This document shows, in pieces, positions 13,891 through 14,226 of a stretch of DNA of 14,226 nt. The stretch comes from Clostridiales bacterium (GTDB lineage: Bacteria > Bacillota > Clostridia > Oscillospirales > Acutalibacteraceae). The stretch is taken from positions 1-14,226 of the forward strand of contig JAAVYX010000088.1 in the NCBI GenBank assembly GCA_022791355.1, in the 5' to 3' direction. Position 1 is the stretch's first letter. The number at the start of each line of letters is the position of its first letter. Under the pieces are notes generated by a model. It ran no database searches. It was not told where the DNA came from and was given only the letters and a program-made list of their open reading frames with translations. The translations under genes were made by a program, and so were the position numbers.

Positions 13891-14084
13891 GACGGGGGCG
13901 CGCGGGTAAAACCGCGCAAATGCGGCGTCAAGTCTCGCGCCGTAGTTCCTGCGCCCGGTACCGTCGTAGGCCGGGCCGCAAGAGAATTACGAAAAACCCT
14001 TTGCGGAGGGCGCCCGACAGAGATGCCGCGGGTATCGCGGGGATTTCCCCCGCGAAACTTGTGTCCGCAAAGGGGGATGCTTAA
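13891..14084 (+). ncRNA. Candidate structured leader RNA of potA
   Basis: Four GC-rich hairpins follow one another, the last with an inner stem: GCGCGG/CCGCGC (13900-13905 with 13912-13917); a 7-bp stem 13921-13927 with 13938-13944; a 9-bp bulged stem 13950-13958 with 13971-13980; and CCCTTTGCGGA (13997-14007) with TCCGCAAAGGG (14064-14074), enclosing TCGCGGGG/CCCCGCGA (14035-14042 with 14048-14055). The last long stem includes most of the AGGGGG ribosome binding site at 14071-14076. It matches no riboswitch class I recognise. It may instead be a dispersed GC-rich repeat that landed in the leader. Confidence 0.45.
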
Positions 14085-14226
14085 ATGACACAAAATACGA
14101 ATATTATCGATCTTCGGAACATTGTGGTGAAATTTGACGACGAGACCGTCCTTAAGGGCATCGATTTGTCCATAAGGGATAAGGAGTTCGTCACCCTGCT
14201 GGGCCCCTCGGGCTGCGGCAAGACCA
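14085..14226 (+). CDS. potA: Spermidine/putrescine ABC transporter ATP-binding protein (5' part)
   Basis: The first 47 codons of an ABC ATPase, cut by the window edge. Residues 7-47 (IIDLRNIVVKFDDETVLKGI, then IRDKEFVTLLGPSGCGKT) match the start of PotA, including the Walker A motif GPSGCGKT at 40-47. PotA energises PotBC/PotD polyamine import at the cytoplasmic face of the membrane. Assignment to polyamine rather than another CUT-type substrate rests on the PotA-like NIVVKFDDETVL...RDKEF pattern; the potBCD genes would lie outside the window. AGGGGG lies 8 nt before the ATG but is predicted to be sequestered in a leader hairpin. Confidence 0.85.
   Translation, partial: MTQNTNIIDLRNIVVKFDDETVLKGIDLSIRDKEFVTLLGPSGCGKT

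Noticed and set aside
13809..14093. Minus-strand open frame with protein-like proline/arginine-rich sequence
   Set aside because: It coincides with the structured potA leader, lacks a ribosome binding site, and is better explained by GC-rich hairpins or a dispersed repeat.

Overview
The window looks like a gut-type, GC-rich Clostridia (Oscillospiraceae/Ruminococcaceae-like) chromosome. This is inferred from the gene families present: a TruA-like enzyme, an ECF S component with a DUF1893 partner, a CD3324-family regulator, a YozG/DUF2975 pair, a secreted dockerin protein, RNase P RNA and a PotA start. Near-consensus sigma-A promoters (17-bp spacers) and strong AAGGAGG-type ribosome binding sites support this. 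No species can be named from the sequence alone.

Layout. (1) 1-1100: a 30-bp tandem duplication at the left edge, then truA on the minus strand with its promoter. (2) 1350-2504: promoter, ECF-transporter S component, overlapping DUF1893 gene, hairpin terminator. (3) 2580-3905: an AT-richer island with a decayed IS30-type transposase HTH, a CD3324-family small regulator with a pseudoknot-capable leader, and a Vat/CatB-like xenobiotic acetyltransferase. (4) 3906-5284: a gene-poor, repeat-rich spacer, a bidirectional terminator, the RNase P RNA gene and a ferritin-like protein gene (both minus). (5) 5285-6083: an 800-bp divergent intergenic region with three striking inverted-repeat structures, a promoter preceded by two direct repeats one 21-bp step apart, and a canonical intrinsic terminator inside the leader of the next gene. 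(6) 6084-9077: a complete cytoplasmic GH38 alpha-mannosidase. (7) 9078-9697: a 15-bp hairpin and the remains of a broken minus-strand gene. (8) 9698-12263 (minus): DUF2975 membrane protein, YozG-like Cro/CI regulator, a three-helix membrane protein of unknown function and a secreted dockerin protein. The first three are clearly one operon, driven by a consensus promoter overlapped by a 35-bp palindrome that is a natural operator candidate. (9) 12264-13354: truncated IS3-family transposase and a DUF2185 (Imm33-like) protein with an odd low-complexity tail. (10) 13355-14226: a strong promoter, a roughly 400-nt highly structured leader and the first 47 codons of potA.

The most interesting parts are regulatory RNA and DNA rather than proteins. 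They are the potA leader (a run of GC-rich hairpins, the last of which buries the Shine-Dalgarno sequence), the mannosidase leader with its internal terminator, the H-type pseudoknot before the CD3324 gene, and the palindromic operator at the DUF2975/HTH operon. No CRISPR array, prophage or complete insertion sequence was seen.
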